Shown here one piece after another: positions 33,637 through 41,753 of a DNA stretch of 64,000 nucleotides. The notes below the pieces were generated by a model. That model was not told the DNA's origin and did no database searches. It saw only the letters and a program-made list of their open reading frames with translations. This stretch comes from Solwaraspora sp. WMMD406 (lineage in GTDB: Bacteria > Actinomycetota > Actinomycetes > Mycobacteriales > Micromonosporaceae). Positions within the stretch are counted from its first letter, which is position 1. The number at the start of each line of letters is the position of its first letter. Both the position numbers and the translations under genes were made by a program. The DNA is taken from NCBI RefSeq assembly GCF_029626025.1, contig NZ_JARUBF010000001.1, positions 2,418,001-2,482,000 of the forward strand. The letters are read 5' to 3'.

Positions 33637-34326
33637 CCCCGATCAAACGACGGCCACTCGCCAGCACAGCGCATCCGCGCCGTCACATCAAGTCAAGGCG
33701 GCCAAGTCGACGGCATCCACCCCAGTGTCGGCACATGCAGCAACACCCGGAACACCCACGATGGGCCCTCACGATGTCGCCACCTGGAATCAAGCAACCA
33801 GCCTGCCCTACATCGAGCGCAGGACCTCCCTAACTGGACGTGTCATCCTGATTCACCTTTGCCGTTTTGAAGCTCTTGACCCCATATGGGCGGGCCAGCC
33901 GGGCGACGCATGAGGGTGCCGACCCTGTGGTTGTGCCGGCACCGTTAGCGACTTGTAGACAAACCCAACCAGACACTCATAGCGATCTAAAAGCTCTAAA
34001 GTTGGACGTTCGCGAATGCTGTCGATCGGGGTGGAATCATAATGAAACCGCAGTTGTATCAACGATCTTCACTTATCGGGCCGGGCTAATCGGGCGCAAC
34101 GTGAACAAGACGTCCAGCAATTCAGGGGTCGCTGTTGTGGGGTAACGATTGGTGAGTCACAGGTGTCGGCACTGGCTGAGTTGCTGTGGCGCGAGTTATC
34201 GATCTCATTGCCGTCGATGAACTTGGCCGGAGGGCTCGACGTTGACCTTGACGACGCCGTAGCCCTCACGGCCCTCCAAAGAGCCGCTGGCAGCTCGCTA
34301 GGAACGCTCTCCGTACTCGGCTTTGG
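33637..34326. other. 690-bp low-GC stretch without a clear gene
   Basis: Base composition drops clearly here, especially at 33930-34320, compared with the flanking operons. I see no RNA gene, IS or strong inverted repeat. The only frame worth noting is a GTG at 34163 (+) reading MSALAELLWRELSISLPSMN then LAGGLDVDLDDAVALTALQR before running into the antisense of the P450 gene. It could be the 5' remnant of a gene cut off when the P450 locus was placed here. Confidence 0.4.
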
Positions 34327-36549
34327 TCAGAGGTCGAGCACCAAGCGGTCGGAGCCGCACCGGCCGACGCAGATCATCATGCTGCGGCCGGCGGCCCGTT
34401 CGTCGGCGGTGAGCAGCGAGTCGCGGTGCTCCGGCGTGCCAGCGAGCACCCGGGTCTCGCAGGCGCCGCAGTAGCCCTTCTCACAGTCGTAGGTCAGGCC
34501 GGGCACCGCCTCGCGCAGCACCTCGATCATCCGCTTGTCCTTCGGCACCCGCAGGGTGACCCCGGTGCGGGCCAGGTGCACGTCGAACTCGGTGTTGGCG
34601 GCCGGGTCGAACGGCACCTCCAGGTCGTCGCCGGCGGCGAAGCGTTCCACGTGCAGTTGCCCACCACGGCCGGCCTCGGCGCACACTCGCTCCACCGCGT
34701 CGATCATCGCGCCGGGTCCGCAGCAGTAGACGGCGGTGCCGTCGCCGGTGCCGTCGATCAGCGCGGCCAGGTCGGGCAGTCCGGCCTCGTCCTGCGGCAG
34801 CAGGACGGCCCGGTCGCCGGCCAGGGCGACCAGTTCGTCGGTGAAGGCCATCGAGGCCCGGCTGCGGCCCCCGTATACGACGCGGAACGGTGTGCCGCGT
34901 CGGACGGCTTCGCGGATCATGGCCAGGATCGGGGTGATCCCGATGCCGCCGGCCAGGAAGAGGTACGCGGGGGCGTCGACCAGTGGGAAGTGGTTGCGTG
35001 GGCCCCGTACGGTCAGCGTCGCGCCGGTGGCGGCGACGGTGTGCAGCTCGACGGATCCGCCCCGGCCGGCGGCTTCCCGCAGCACGCCGATCCGGTAGTG
35101 GCCGGTGTCGTCCGGGTCGCCGCAGAGCGAGTACTGCCGCACCCGGCCGGACGGTAGCCGTACCTCCAAATGGGCGCCGGGTGCCCAGGTCGGTAGCGGG
35201 GCACCGTCGGCGGCGGCCAGCCGTACCTCCCGCACCTGCTCGGCGACGGCGGTGACCGCCTCGACGACCAACTCCCGGTCGCCACCCGGGCGGCTCGCCA
35301 CCGGGGTACCCCCGGTCGCCGCGTCGGCGGCGCGGCGACCGGGGGTGAACACGGCCGGGATCGCGTCCCAGCCGGTCTGGTTTCCCTTGGTGGGGTAGCC
35401 GACGAGGCCGTCTTCGACGACCTGGTAGTCGGGCAGTCGGGTCAGCACCTGGGTGATCATCTCGCGGAACATCAGCCGGGCCAGGTGCGCGCCGGCGCAG
35501 CGGTGGCTGCCGATGCCGAAGCTGAGGTGGCGGGTGGCGTCGCGGTCCAGCCGGACCTGTTCGGGCTCGGGGAAGACCGCCGGGTCGTGGTTGGCGGCGA
35601 CCCAGGGGATCAGCACCCGTTCGCCGGCGCTGACCGGGCAGCCGCCGACCTCGGCGTCGGTACGGGCCGTGCGGGCCATCGACTGCGACGGTGCGAAGAC
35701 CCGCAGGAACTCCTCGGTGGCGCTGTCGAGCAGGTCGGGGGAGTCGATGAGGCGCTGCCGCTGCTCCGGGTTGCGGCTCAGGTGCACCAGGGTCGACCCG
35801 GTCAGCGACGTGGTGGTGTCCACGCCACCGGCGACCAGCAGGCCGATCACCGAGACGAGCTCGTCGACGCTGAAGGGTTCGCCGTCTGGGCGGCGTTGGG
35901 CGACAAGGTAGCTGACCGCGTCGTCGGCGGGCTCGGCCCGCCGGTCCCGGATCAGGTCCCGAATCCGTTCGTCCAGGTACGCCAGGCCCTGCGCGCCACG
36001 GACGGCGCGGTCGCTGCCGGGCAGCGCGGCGAAGATGTCGTGGATCGGCTTGGCCAGCTTGGCCCAGTCGGATTCGGGGAAGCCGAGCCAGTCGAGGGTG
36101 ACGGCGGCTGGCAGCGGGTTGGTCAGGTCGCGGACGAAGTCGACGGAGCCTTCGGTGATGAAGGCGTCGATGACTCGGGTGGTGTGTCGGGCGATCATCG
36201 GCGCGAGTGTCGCCACCGCGTCCTGGGTGAGCAGCGGGTTGATCAGGTCGCGGTAGCCGCTGGCGGCCGGCGGGTCTAGCTCGATCGGGTACTGCTCCAG
36301 GCCGGGTCCGCGCGGGATGACGATGGCGGTGCCGTCGCCGCCGGCGGTGGCGCGGGCGGAGGAGAAGGTGTCGTCGTCGCGGGCGACGCGGACCACGTCG
36401 GTGTAGCGGGTGGTGTAGACGAATCCGCCGTGTGCGGCGGTTCGCCCGACCGGGCATTTTTCCCGGTACGTCCGGTAGTAGCCGACCGGGTCGGCGTTAC
36501 ACGCGGCGGAGTGGTGGTCGAACTCCGTCATCTGGTCGAAGTCAGTCAT
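34327..36549 (-). CDS. self-sufficient cytochrome P450 (heme-FMN reductase-2Fe2S fusion)
   Basis: A 740-residue three-module monooxygenase of the CYP116B/P450RhF layout. The heme domain (1-400) has I-helix AGGVDTT (240-246), ExxR in EEFLRVF (about 280) and the cysteine loop FGIGSHRCAGAH (C351). After a linker (402-425) comes a phthalate-dioxygenase-reductase-like FMN/NAD module with RQYSLCG (471-477) and LAGGIGITPILAM. A plant-type ferredoxin follows, with CEKGYCGAC and the late CVGRC. All electron carriers are thus in one chain using NAD(P)H. Operator B lies about 90 bp upstream. The neighbours on the other side are an alcohol and an aldehyde dehydrogenase. This suggests stepwise oxidation of a hydroxylated methyl or alkyl group (inference). 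Confidence 0.93.
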   Translation of the reverse strand: MTDFDQMTEFDHHSAACNADPVGYYRTYREKCPVGRTAAHGGFVYTTRYTDVVRVARDDDTFSSARATAGGDGTAIVIPRGPGLEQYPIELDPPAASGYRDLINPLLTQDAVATLAPMIARHTTRVIDAFITEGSVDFVRDLTNPLPAAVTLDWLGFPESDWAKLAKPIHDIFAALPGSDRAVRGAQGLAYLDERIRDLIRDRRAEPADDAVSYLVAQRRPDGEPFSVDELVSVIGLLVAGGVDTTTSLTGSTLVHLSRNPEQRQRLIDSPDLLDSATEEFLRVFAPSQSMARTARTDAEVGGCPVSAGERVLIPWVAANHDPAVFPEPEQVRLDRDATRHLSFGIGSHRCAGAHLARLMFREMITQVLTRLPDYQVVEDGLVGYPTKGNQTGWDAIPAVFTPGRRAADAATGGTPVASRPGGDRELVVEAVTAVAEQVREVRLAAADGAPLPTWAPGAHLEVRLPSGRVRQYSLCGDPDDTGHYRIGVLREAAGRGGSVELHTVAATGATLTVRGPRNHFPLVDAPAYLFLAGGIGITPILAMIREAVRRGTPFRVVYGGRSRASMAFTDELVALAGDRAVLLPQDEAGLPDLAALIDGTGDGTAVYCCGPGAMIDAVERVCAEAGRGGQLHVERFAAGDDLEVPFDPAANTEFDVHLARTGVTLRVPKDKRMIEVLREAVPGLTYDCEKGYCGACETRVLAGTPEHRDSLLTADERAAGRSMMICVGRCGSDRLVLDL

Positions 36550-36620
36550 GGCGCACGAGCTCCACGGATGCTGGCTGCCGCGCGGTGTTTCCCAGCCGCG
36601 CCACTGGGTGTCTGTGGCCG

Positions 36621-36656
36621 AGGGTAATCCCGTTCACATTACGAGACAACGTTTCG
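36621..36656 (-). promoter_or_regulatory. operator B and P450 promoter
   Basis: ACGAGACAACGTTTCG (36641-36656) matches the six-site operator pattern. On the minus strand TTGTCT inside it could be a -35, with TACCCT (36626-36621) after 17 bp as a -10, about 70 bases before the P450 ATG. The P450 and dehydrogenase genes are both on the minus strand here, so this site sits between the dehydrogenase stop and the P450 start. Confidence 0.6.
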
Positions 36657-36675
36657 CTTCGAGTCGCCGAACGGG

Positions 36676-37758
36676 TCAGAAGGTGAGGACGGCTTTGCCG
36701 ACCGTACCGCTGCGGACCGCCGCCACCGCGTCGTTGATCTGCCCGAACGGGTAGTGGCTGAGCAGTTTGTCGACCGGGAACCGCCCGGCGGTGTGCAGGT
36801 CGAGCAGCTTCGGCAGGAACACCTGCGGCAGGCTGGCGCCACCGATGATGCCGGTGACGGTGCGCCCGTTGAGGATGCTGCGCCAGTCGAAGCTCATCTG
36901 CTCGCTGGGGCCGACGCCGACGACCCCGCACCGGCCCAGCGGACCGAGCGCCTCGACCGCGGTCCGCGCCACCTCCTCGCGCCCGGTGGCGTCGATGGCG
37001 AGGTCGAAGCCGTCCGGGGCGATCGCGGCGAGCCGTTCCGTGGTGTCGCCGTCGCGCGAGTCGACGCCGTGGGTGGCGCCGAGCAGCCGGGCGGTGTCCA
37101 GCTTGTCGGCGTTGACGTCCACGGCGGCGATCGTGGAGCAGCCGGCGACCCGGGCGGCGAGGATCGCCGCGACGCCGACCGCGCCCGCGCCGAACACCAC
37201 GATCGACGACCCGACCGTCGGGCGCAGCACGTTGAGCACCGCGCCCGCGCCGGTGCCGAACCCGCAGCCGAACGGACCCACCACCCGCAGGTCGATCTCC
37301 TTGCTGATCGGCACCACGGCGCGAGCCGGGGCGACGACGTGGCTGGCGAACGACGACTGGCCGAGGAAGTGGCCGTTGACCGGTTGACCGTCGCGCGACA
37401 GCGCGCTGCTGCCGTCGGGTCGGCGGCCGGTGAAGTTGACCGCGTCGAAGCTGCGGCAGTAGGCCGGGCTGCCGGTCAGGCAGAGCGAGCAGGTGCCGCA
37501 GGAGGTGAAGCTCATCGCCACGTGATCGCCGACCGAGATGCCGGCGACCCGGTCGCCGACCTGTTCGACTACTCCGCTGCCCTCATGGCCGAGGACGGCC
37601 GGGGTGGGGAAGAAGGTGGCGAACTCCAGGTCGGTGCCGCAGATGCCGACGCTGTGCACGCGGACCAGCACCTCGTCCGGGCCGGGCTCGGCCAGGTCGA
37701 TCTCCTGCAGGGTGAACGGCCCACCCGCGTTGTCCAGAACCGCTGCCGTGACCCGCAC
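36676..37758 (-). CDS. zinc-dependent alcohol dehydrogenase (MDR family)
   Basis: A 360-residue medium-chain dehydrogenase. The catalytic zinc ligands are in SVGICGTDLE (Cys) and LGHEGSGVV (His, Glu), the structural zinc site is SCGTCSLCLTGSPAYC, and the Rossmann glycine motif is FGAGAVGVAAILAA. The mix GPFGCGFGTGAGAVLNVLRP resembles the aryl-alcohol (benzyl alcohol) dehydrogenase branch. The GTG at 37758 is chosen because GGGGAGGG lies just upstream. The gene is divergent from the aldehyde dehydrogenase with operator C between them, and 126 bp upstream of the P450 gene on the same strand. It would oxidise an alcohol made by the P450, with the aldehyde passing to the dehydrogenase at 37832. 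Confidence 0.92.
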   Translation of the reverse strand: MRVTAAVLDNAGGPFTLQEIDLAEPGPDEVLVRVHSVGICGTDLEFATFFPTPAVLGHEGSGVVEQVGDRVAGISVGDHVAMSFTSCGTCSLCLTGSPAYCRSFDAVNFTGRRPDGSSALSRDGQPVNGHFLGQSSFASHVVAPARAVVPISKEIDLRVVGPFGCGFGTGAGAVLNVLRPTVGSSIVVFGAGAVGVAAILAARVAGCSTIAAVDVNADKLDTARLLGATHGVDSRDGDTTERLAAIAPDGFDLAIDATGREEVARTAVEALGPLGRCGVVGVGPSEQMSFDWRSILNGRTVTGIIGGASLPQVFLPKLLDLHTAGRFPVDKLLSHYPFGQINDAVAAVRSGTVGKAVLTF

Positions 37759-37782
37759 ACACCCTCCCCGGTAACTCACAAA

Positions 37783-37826
37783 GCGAGACTGCATCTTGAC
37801 ATGCGGAACATGAAGGGTCAAGGATT
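37783..37826 (+). promoter_or_regulatory. operator C in the divergent dehydrogenase gap
   Basis: GCGAGACTGCATCTTG (37783-37798) overlaps the -35 TTGACA (37796-37801) of a rightward promoter. A weak -10 (AGGATT, 37821) is close to the aldehyde dehydrogenase ATG. The site can control both the alcohol dehydrogenase (left) and aldehyde dehydrogenase (right). It belongs to the six-member operator set. Confidence 0.6.
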
Positions 37827-37831
37827 CCACC

Positions 37832-39301
37832 ATGGCTGACCTGCGCGTTCCCGCTGCCCGCCAGCTGATCGACGGTGCCTGGGAGGCCGCCGCCGACAAC
37901 GGCGAACTACCTGTCCTGGACCCGGCGACCCGCCAGGTCATCCAACCGGTGGCCCGCGCCCGGGCCGCCGACGTCGACCGGGCCGTGGCCGCCGCCCGCC
38001 GGGCCGCCCCCGCCTGGGCCGCCACCTCGCCGAGCGAACGGGGCGCGACGCTGCGCCGGTGGGCCGACCTGATCGCCGCGCACGTCGAGGACCTCGCCGC
38101 GTACGAGGCCCGTGACGTGGGCAAACCCCGCTCCGGCGGCCGGCTCAACATCTACATCGCGCACGGCATCGTCGACTACTTCGCCGGTGCCGCCGACAAG
38201 CTCACCGGCGTCACGCTGCCCACCCGTACCCCGGACTACTTCGGTTACACCCGGCCGGAGCCGTACGGGGTCTGCGCGGTGGTGATCCCGTGGAACGTGC
38301 CGGCCGTACTGACCGCCGCGAACGTCGCGCCGGCGTTGGCCGCCGGCAACACGGTGGTGCTCAAGCCGTCGGAGATCGCGCCGCTGGCCCCGTTCGCCCT
38401 GTCTGAGCTGGGCCTGCGGGCCGGCCTGCCGCCGGGGGTGCTCAATGTCGTCACCGGGCTCGGCCCGGAGGCCGGGGTGGCGCTCACCGGCCACCCGGAC
38501 GTCGATCACATCAGCTTCGTTGGCTCCACGGTCACCGGCCGCGCGGTGATGCGGGCCGCCGCCGAGCACCTGGTCCCGGTCAAACTCGAACTCGGCGGCA
38601 AGTCGCCGAACGTCGTCTTCGCCGACGCCGACCTGGACGCGGCGATCCCGGCGATCGTCGCCTCGATCACCGAGAACGCCGGCCAGAACTGCTACGCCGG
38701 GTCCCGGCTGGTCGTCGAGGAGTCGATCCGCGCCGAGGTGGTCGAGCGGGTCGCCGCCGCGATGGCCGAGATCCGGGTCGGCTCCTGGGACCAGGATCTC
38801 GACATGGGTCCGCTGGTCAGCCAGGCTCAGTACGAGCGGGTCCGGGGCTTCCTGGCCGAGGCGCCGGCCGCCGGGGCGCGGCTGGTCACCGGCGGGGAGC
38901 CGGCCACCACCAGGTTGGGCGACGGCTGGTACGTCGCCCCGACGGTCTTCGACGACGTCGATCCGGGTGCGCGGCTGGCCCGCGAGGAGATCTTCGGACC
39001 GGTGCTGGCCATCCAGGGTTTCCGGGGCACCGACGAGGCGGTGGCGATCATGAACGACACCGACTTCGGCCTGCTGACCTGCGTCTGGACCTCGGACGTC
39101 TCCCGGGCGCTGCGCCTGGCCGGTCAGGCCCGCAGCGGGCAGGTGGCGGTCAACCAGTTCCACGACGCGGGGGTGATCGGCTTCCCGTTCAACATGCAGA
39201 AGGAGAGCGGGTTCAGTCGGGGCGGCGGCTACGCGGCGCTGCGCGAGTACACCCAGGAGAAGGCCGTCGCGGTCCGGCTGCTCGATCGACCGCCGACGTG
39301 A
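37832..39301 (+). CDS. aldehyde dehydrogenase, betaine-aldehyde-dehydrogenase-like
   Basis: A 489-residue NAD-dependent dehydrogenase. The catalytic Glu is in LELGGKSPN (E253) and the nucleophile in ENAGQNCYAGSR (C287). VIPWNVPAVL and REEIFGPVL are standard. The protein is distinct in sequence from the family member at 2492. The ATG has a weak AAGGAT upstream. The stop overlaps the GTG of the PucR-type regulator. It is divergent from the alcohol dehydrogenase and shares operator C, consistent with a consecutive alcohol-aldehyde-acid oxidation after P450 attack. Confidence 0.93.
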   Translation: MADLRVPAARQLIDGAWEAAADNGELPVLDPATRQVIQPVARARAADVDRAVAAARRAAPAWAATSPSERGATLRRWADLIAAHVEDLAAYEARDVGKPRSGGRLNIYIAHGIVDYFAGAADKLTGVTLPTRTPDYFGYTRPEPYGVCAVVIPWNVPAVLTAANVAPALAAGNTVVLKPSEIAPLAPFALSELGLRAGLPPGVLNVVTGLGPEAGVALTGHPDVDHISFVGSTVTGRAVMRAAAEHLVPVKLELGGKSPNVVFADADLDAAIPAIVASITENAGQNCYAGSRLVVEESIRAEVVERVAAAMAEIRVGSWDQDLDMGPLVSQAQYERVRGFLAEAPAAGARLVTGGEPATTRLGDGWYVAPTVFDDVDPGARLAREEIFGPVLAIQGFRGTDEAVAIMNDTDFGLLTCVWTSDVSRALRLAGQARSGQVAVNQFHDAGVIGFPFNMQKESGFSRGGGYAALREYTQEKAVAVRLLDRPPT

Positions 39302-40545
39302 CCGGCCCGGCCGAACGCCCGATGCCGGCCCGGCCCCGGCTGTCGGTGGCGGCCGAGCCGACACCCGGGCAGTTCGCCCAGTGGCTGACCGACCTGGCGT
39401 TCGGCGGAGCGGGCTGGCCGGTGCTGCTGGCCCGGCTGGCCGAGGCCACCGGTGTCGGATGTCGGCTGCTCGCCGTCACCGGTGAGCTGCTGGCCGGCAG
39501 CGACGACAACCCCGGCGACCGGTCGGACGGCGCGTCGGGGGCGCGGAGAGCGGACCAGTCGGGGGCGCGGGGTGCGGACCCGGCCGCGTTGCGGGCCGAG
39601 CGGGTCCGCTGCGCCGACGGCTGGGTCGGCCGGTCGGTGCCGGTCGGCACCGGTAGCCGCCGGCTCGGCGTACTGCTGCTGGCCGAGCCGGTCGACGGAC
39701 GCCAGCTCGACTACGCCCGCGCGGCGGTCACCGCGCTGCTGATCGAGGCGGTACGCCGTGAGCCGCCGCAGCCGCCGCCACCGGTGGGTGCCGAGGCGGT
39801 GCTGCGGGCGTTGCGCGACGGCACCGGTACGGCGTCGCCGGCCGAGCAGGCCGACCTGGTGCGGGCCGCCACGGCGTACGGCTGGCGGCTGGACCAGCCG
39901 CACGTCGGGGTCGCCCTGGCGTACACCGGGTCGCAGCACCGGCGCTGGGCGTCGGCGATCACCTGGCTTGACCGCCCGGTGCTGGCCGATGGCCGCCACG
40001 GCTGGACGCTGCTGCAGGGCGACGCCCAGCGGGAGGTGACCCGGCTGCGCCGCCGGTTGGAGCAGATCGTCGGCACCGGCCAGGTACGGGTGGCGTGCGG
40101 CCGGTCGGTGACCGGGCCGGGCGGTACGCCGGAGTCGTTCCGCGACGCCCGCCGGCTCCTGCGGTTGCTGCGGCACCATCCGGGTGGGCCGGTGGGCTCG
40201 GTACCGGACGCGGCCGACGCCGAGTTGCCGTTCGACCGGGCCGGCCTGGCGCAGCTGCTGCTGGCGGTGCCGGACGAGCGGCTGCGCTGGTACGTGGACC
40301 GGCATCTGGGCCCGATCGTCGAGCGGGACGACCTGCTGCGCACGCTGGACCATTGGCTGGCCAGTGGGGGAAGCAGGCAAGCTGTCAGTGAGCAACTGCA
40401 TTTGCACCGTAACTCGGTCGGTTACCGGGTGGGGTTGATCAAGCGGCTGCTGGGCGTGGATCCCCTCGATCCGCCGACCGCCGCGGTGCTGCGCGCCGCG
40501 CTGGTCGCCCGACAGCTGCTGATCACCGCTCCGGATTGCGAATAA
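39298..40545 (+). CDS. PucR/CdaR-type transcriptional regulator
   Basis: A 415-residue regulator. The C-terminal HTH_30 domain is clear: LLRTLDHWLASGGSRQAVSE then QLHLHRNSVGYRVGLIKRLL, typical of PucR activators of purine or other catabolic genes. The preceding region (ARRLLRLLRHHPGG) is the GGDEF-like central fold, and the N-terminus is a divergent sensor region with a 24-bp repeat in its coding DNA. The GTG overlaps the aldehyde dehydrogenase stop, so both are on one transcript. The likely target is the following gap, where 24-bp direct repeats precede the importer operon. Confidence 0.85.
   Translation: MTGPAERPMPARPRLSVAAEPTPGQFAQWLTDLAFGGAGWPVLLARLAEATGVGCRLLAVTGELLAGSDDNPGDRSDGASGARRADQSGARGADPAALRAERVRCADGWVGRSVPVGTGSRRLGVLLLAEPVDGRQLDYARAAVTALLIEAVRREPPQPPPPVGAEAVLRALRDGTGTASPAEQADLVRAATAYGWRLDQPHVGVALAYTGSQHRRWASAITWLDRPVLADGRHGWTLLQGDAQREVTRLRRRLEQIVGTGQVRVACGRSVTGPGGTPESFRDARRLLRLLRHHPGGPVGSVPDAADAELPFDRAGLAQLLLAVPDERLRWYVDRHLGPIVERDDLLRTLDHWLASGGSRQAVSEQLHLHRNSVGYRVGLIKRLLGVDPLDPPTAAVLRAALVARQLLITAPDCE
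39534..39581 (+). repeat. 24-bp tandem repeat inside the PucR-type gene
   Basis: GTCGGGGGCGCGG occurs at 39534 and 39558, within two near-identical 24-bp units coding SGARRADQ and SGARGADP. The in-frame duplication lies in a variable part of the sensor region. Confidence 0.65.
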
Positions 40546-40592
40546 CCGCAGGTCGATAGCTGTCCGACGGTCGTTCGGGTGTCGGCGGATCA

Positions 40593-40674
40593 CAGGCACG
40601 TTACGTCGCTGAGCCAGTTTCGGTCGAGGCGTTGACAGGTCGCCGGCCCGCAGGCAAAGTACGTCGCTAAGCAA
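40593..40674 (+). promoter_or_regulatory. two 24-bp direct repeats and a -35 in the importer operon promoter
   Basis: CAGGCACGTTACGTCGCTGA (40593) and CAGGCAAAGTACGTCGCTAA (40651) start two 24-bp units matching at 19 positions, 58 bp apart. A TTGACA (40632-40637) lies between them. The spacing of almost 5.5 helical turns and their position suggest a second regulator, possibly the adjacent PucR-type protein, acting on the operon that starts at 40725. Confidence 0.5.
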
Positions 40675-40687
40675 CCTGAATCACAAT

Positions 40688-40703
40688 GCAAGACGCCATA
40701 TCG
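40688..40703 (+). promoter_or_regulatory. operator D
   Basis: GCAAGACGCCATATCG matches the six-site operator pattern. It lies between the direct repeats and the ribosome site of the gene at 40725, downstream of the TTGACA at 40632. That position fits repression more than activation. Confidence 0.55.
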
Positions 40704-40724
40704 TTTGGTAGACCGGAGGGTGTT

Positions 40725-41753
40725 GTGCGAGCGATGGTCCAGACCGGCTTCGGCGGGCCCGAGGTCGTGCGCCCGCACGACCTGCCCGACCCGGAGCCCG
40801 GTCCGGCCGACGCCGTCATCGCCGTCGACACCGCCACCCTCAACCGCCTCGACCTGCTGCAGCGTCGCGGCCCCGGACTGCTGCCCGGCTTCGCGCTACC
40901 ACACATCGCCGGCATGGACGTCGCAGGCCGGGTGGTCGCCACCGGAGCCGACGTCGGCGACGTACGCGTCGGCGACCGCGTCGTCGTCGACCCCACCATC
41001 GGCTGCGGGCGCTGCGCCAGCTGCCTCGACGGCGCCCCCGGCTACTGCGCGTCGCTGCGCGTCGTCGGCGGCAACCGGCCCGGCGGATTCGCCGAGTACG
41101 TCGCCGTACCAGCCGCCGTCACCCACCGCGTCCCCGACCACGTCGACCTCGCCGACGCCGCCGCCCTGCCGACCGCCTGGGTGGTCGCGTGGCACGCCCT
41201 GCACCGGGTCGGCCGGCTACGCGCCGGCGAGACCGTACTGATTCCGGCCGCCACCAGCGCGGTCAGCATCGCCGCCCTGCAACTCGCCCGCCGGGCCGGG
41301 GCCACCGTCATCGCGCTCGCCCGCACCGACGCCAAGCGCTCCGCCGCCGCCGACCTCGGCGCCCACGTCGTCCTCGATCTCGACGACCACACCGCCGCCA
41401 CGGTCCGCGACCACACCGACGGCCACGGCGTCGACCTGGTCCTGGACCACGTCGGCGCGGCCACCTGGAACACGTCGCTGACCAGCCTGCGCATCGAAGG
41501 CCGGCTGGTTCTGCTCGGCAACACCAGCGGCGACCAGGTCAACCTGTCCCTGGCCAACGTCTACCACCGGGGCCTGCGGCTGCTCGGCGCCGGCGCCTAC
41601 GCCCCGGCCGACTTCGCCGCCATGCTCGACGCCTTCTTCGCCGGCGGCATGCGAGTGGTCCGGGCCGCCGAATACCCGCTCGCCGACCTCGCCGAGGCGT
41701 ACGCCCGGCAGGAATCCGGCGACCTCGTCGGCAAGATCCTGGTCCGGCCATGA
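40725..41753 (+). CDS. zinc-binding quinone oxidoreductase / alcohol dehydrogenase
   Basis: A 342-residue MDR-family protein. The structural zinc site is GCGRCASCLDGAPGYC, and the NAD(P) fold is ETVLIPAATSAVSIAALQLA, where the glycine-rich turn is replaced by PAATSAVS. The C-terminal helix VYHRGLRLLGAG is typical of quinone oxidoreductase relatives. The GTG at 40725 is chosen because GGAGG lies five bases before it. An ATG at 40734 is less well placed. It is the first gene of the operon that continues with an amidohydrolase and a BMP-type importer, and its stop overlaps the next ATG. The substrate is probably a catabolic alcohol or enone. Confidence 0.88.
   Translation: MRAMVQTGFGGPEVVRPHDLPDPEPGPADAVIAVDTATLNRLDLLQRRGPGLLPGFALPHIAGMDVAGRVVATGADVGDVRVGDRVVVDPTIGCGRCASCLDGAPGYCASLRVVGGNRPGGFAEYVAVPAAVTHRVPDHVDLADAAALPTAWVVAWHALHRVGRLRAGETVLIPAATSAVSIAALQLARRAGATVIALARTDAKRSAAADLGAHVVLDLDDHTAATVRDHTDGHGVDLVLDHVGAATWNTSLTSLRIEGRLVLLGNTSGDQVNLSLANVYHRGLRLLGAGAYAPADFAAMLDAFFAGGMRVVRAAEYPLADLAEAYARQESGDLVGKILVRP

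Noticed and set aside
33637-34326. Search for an attachment site or tRNA at the edge of the low-GC block
   Set aside because: No tRNA-like cloverleaf and no direct repeat flanking the island was found by eye, so I do not call it an integrative element.
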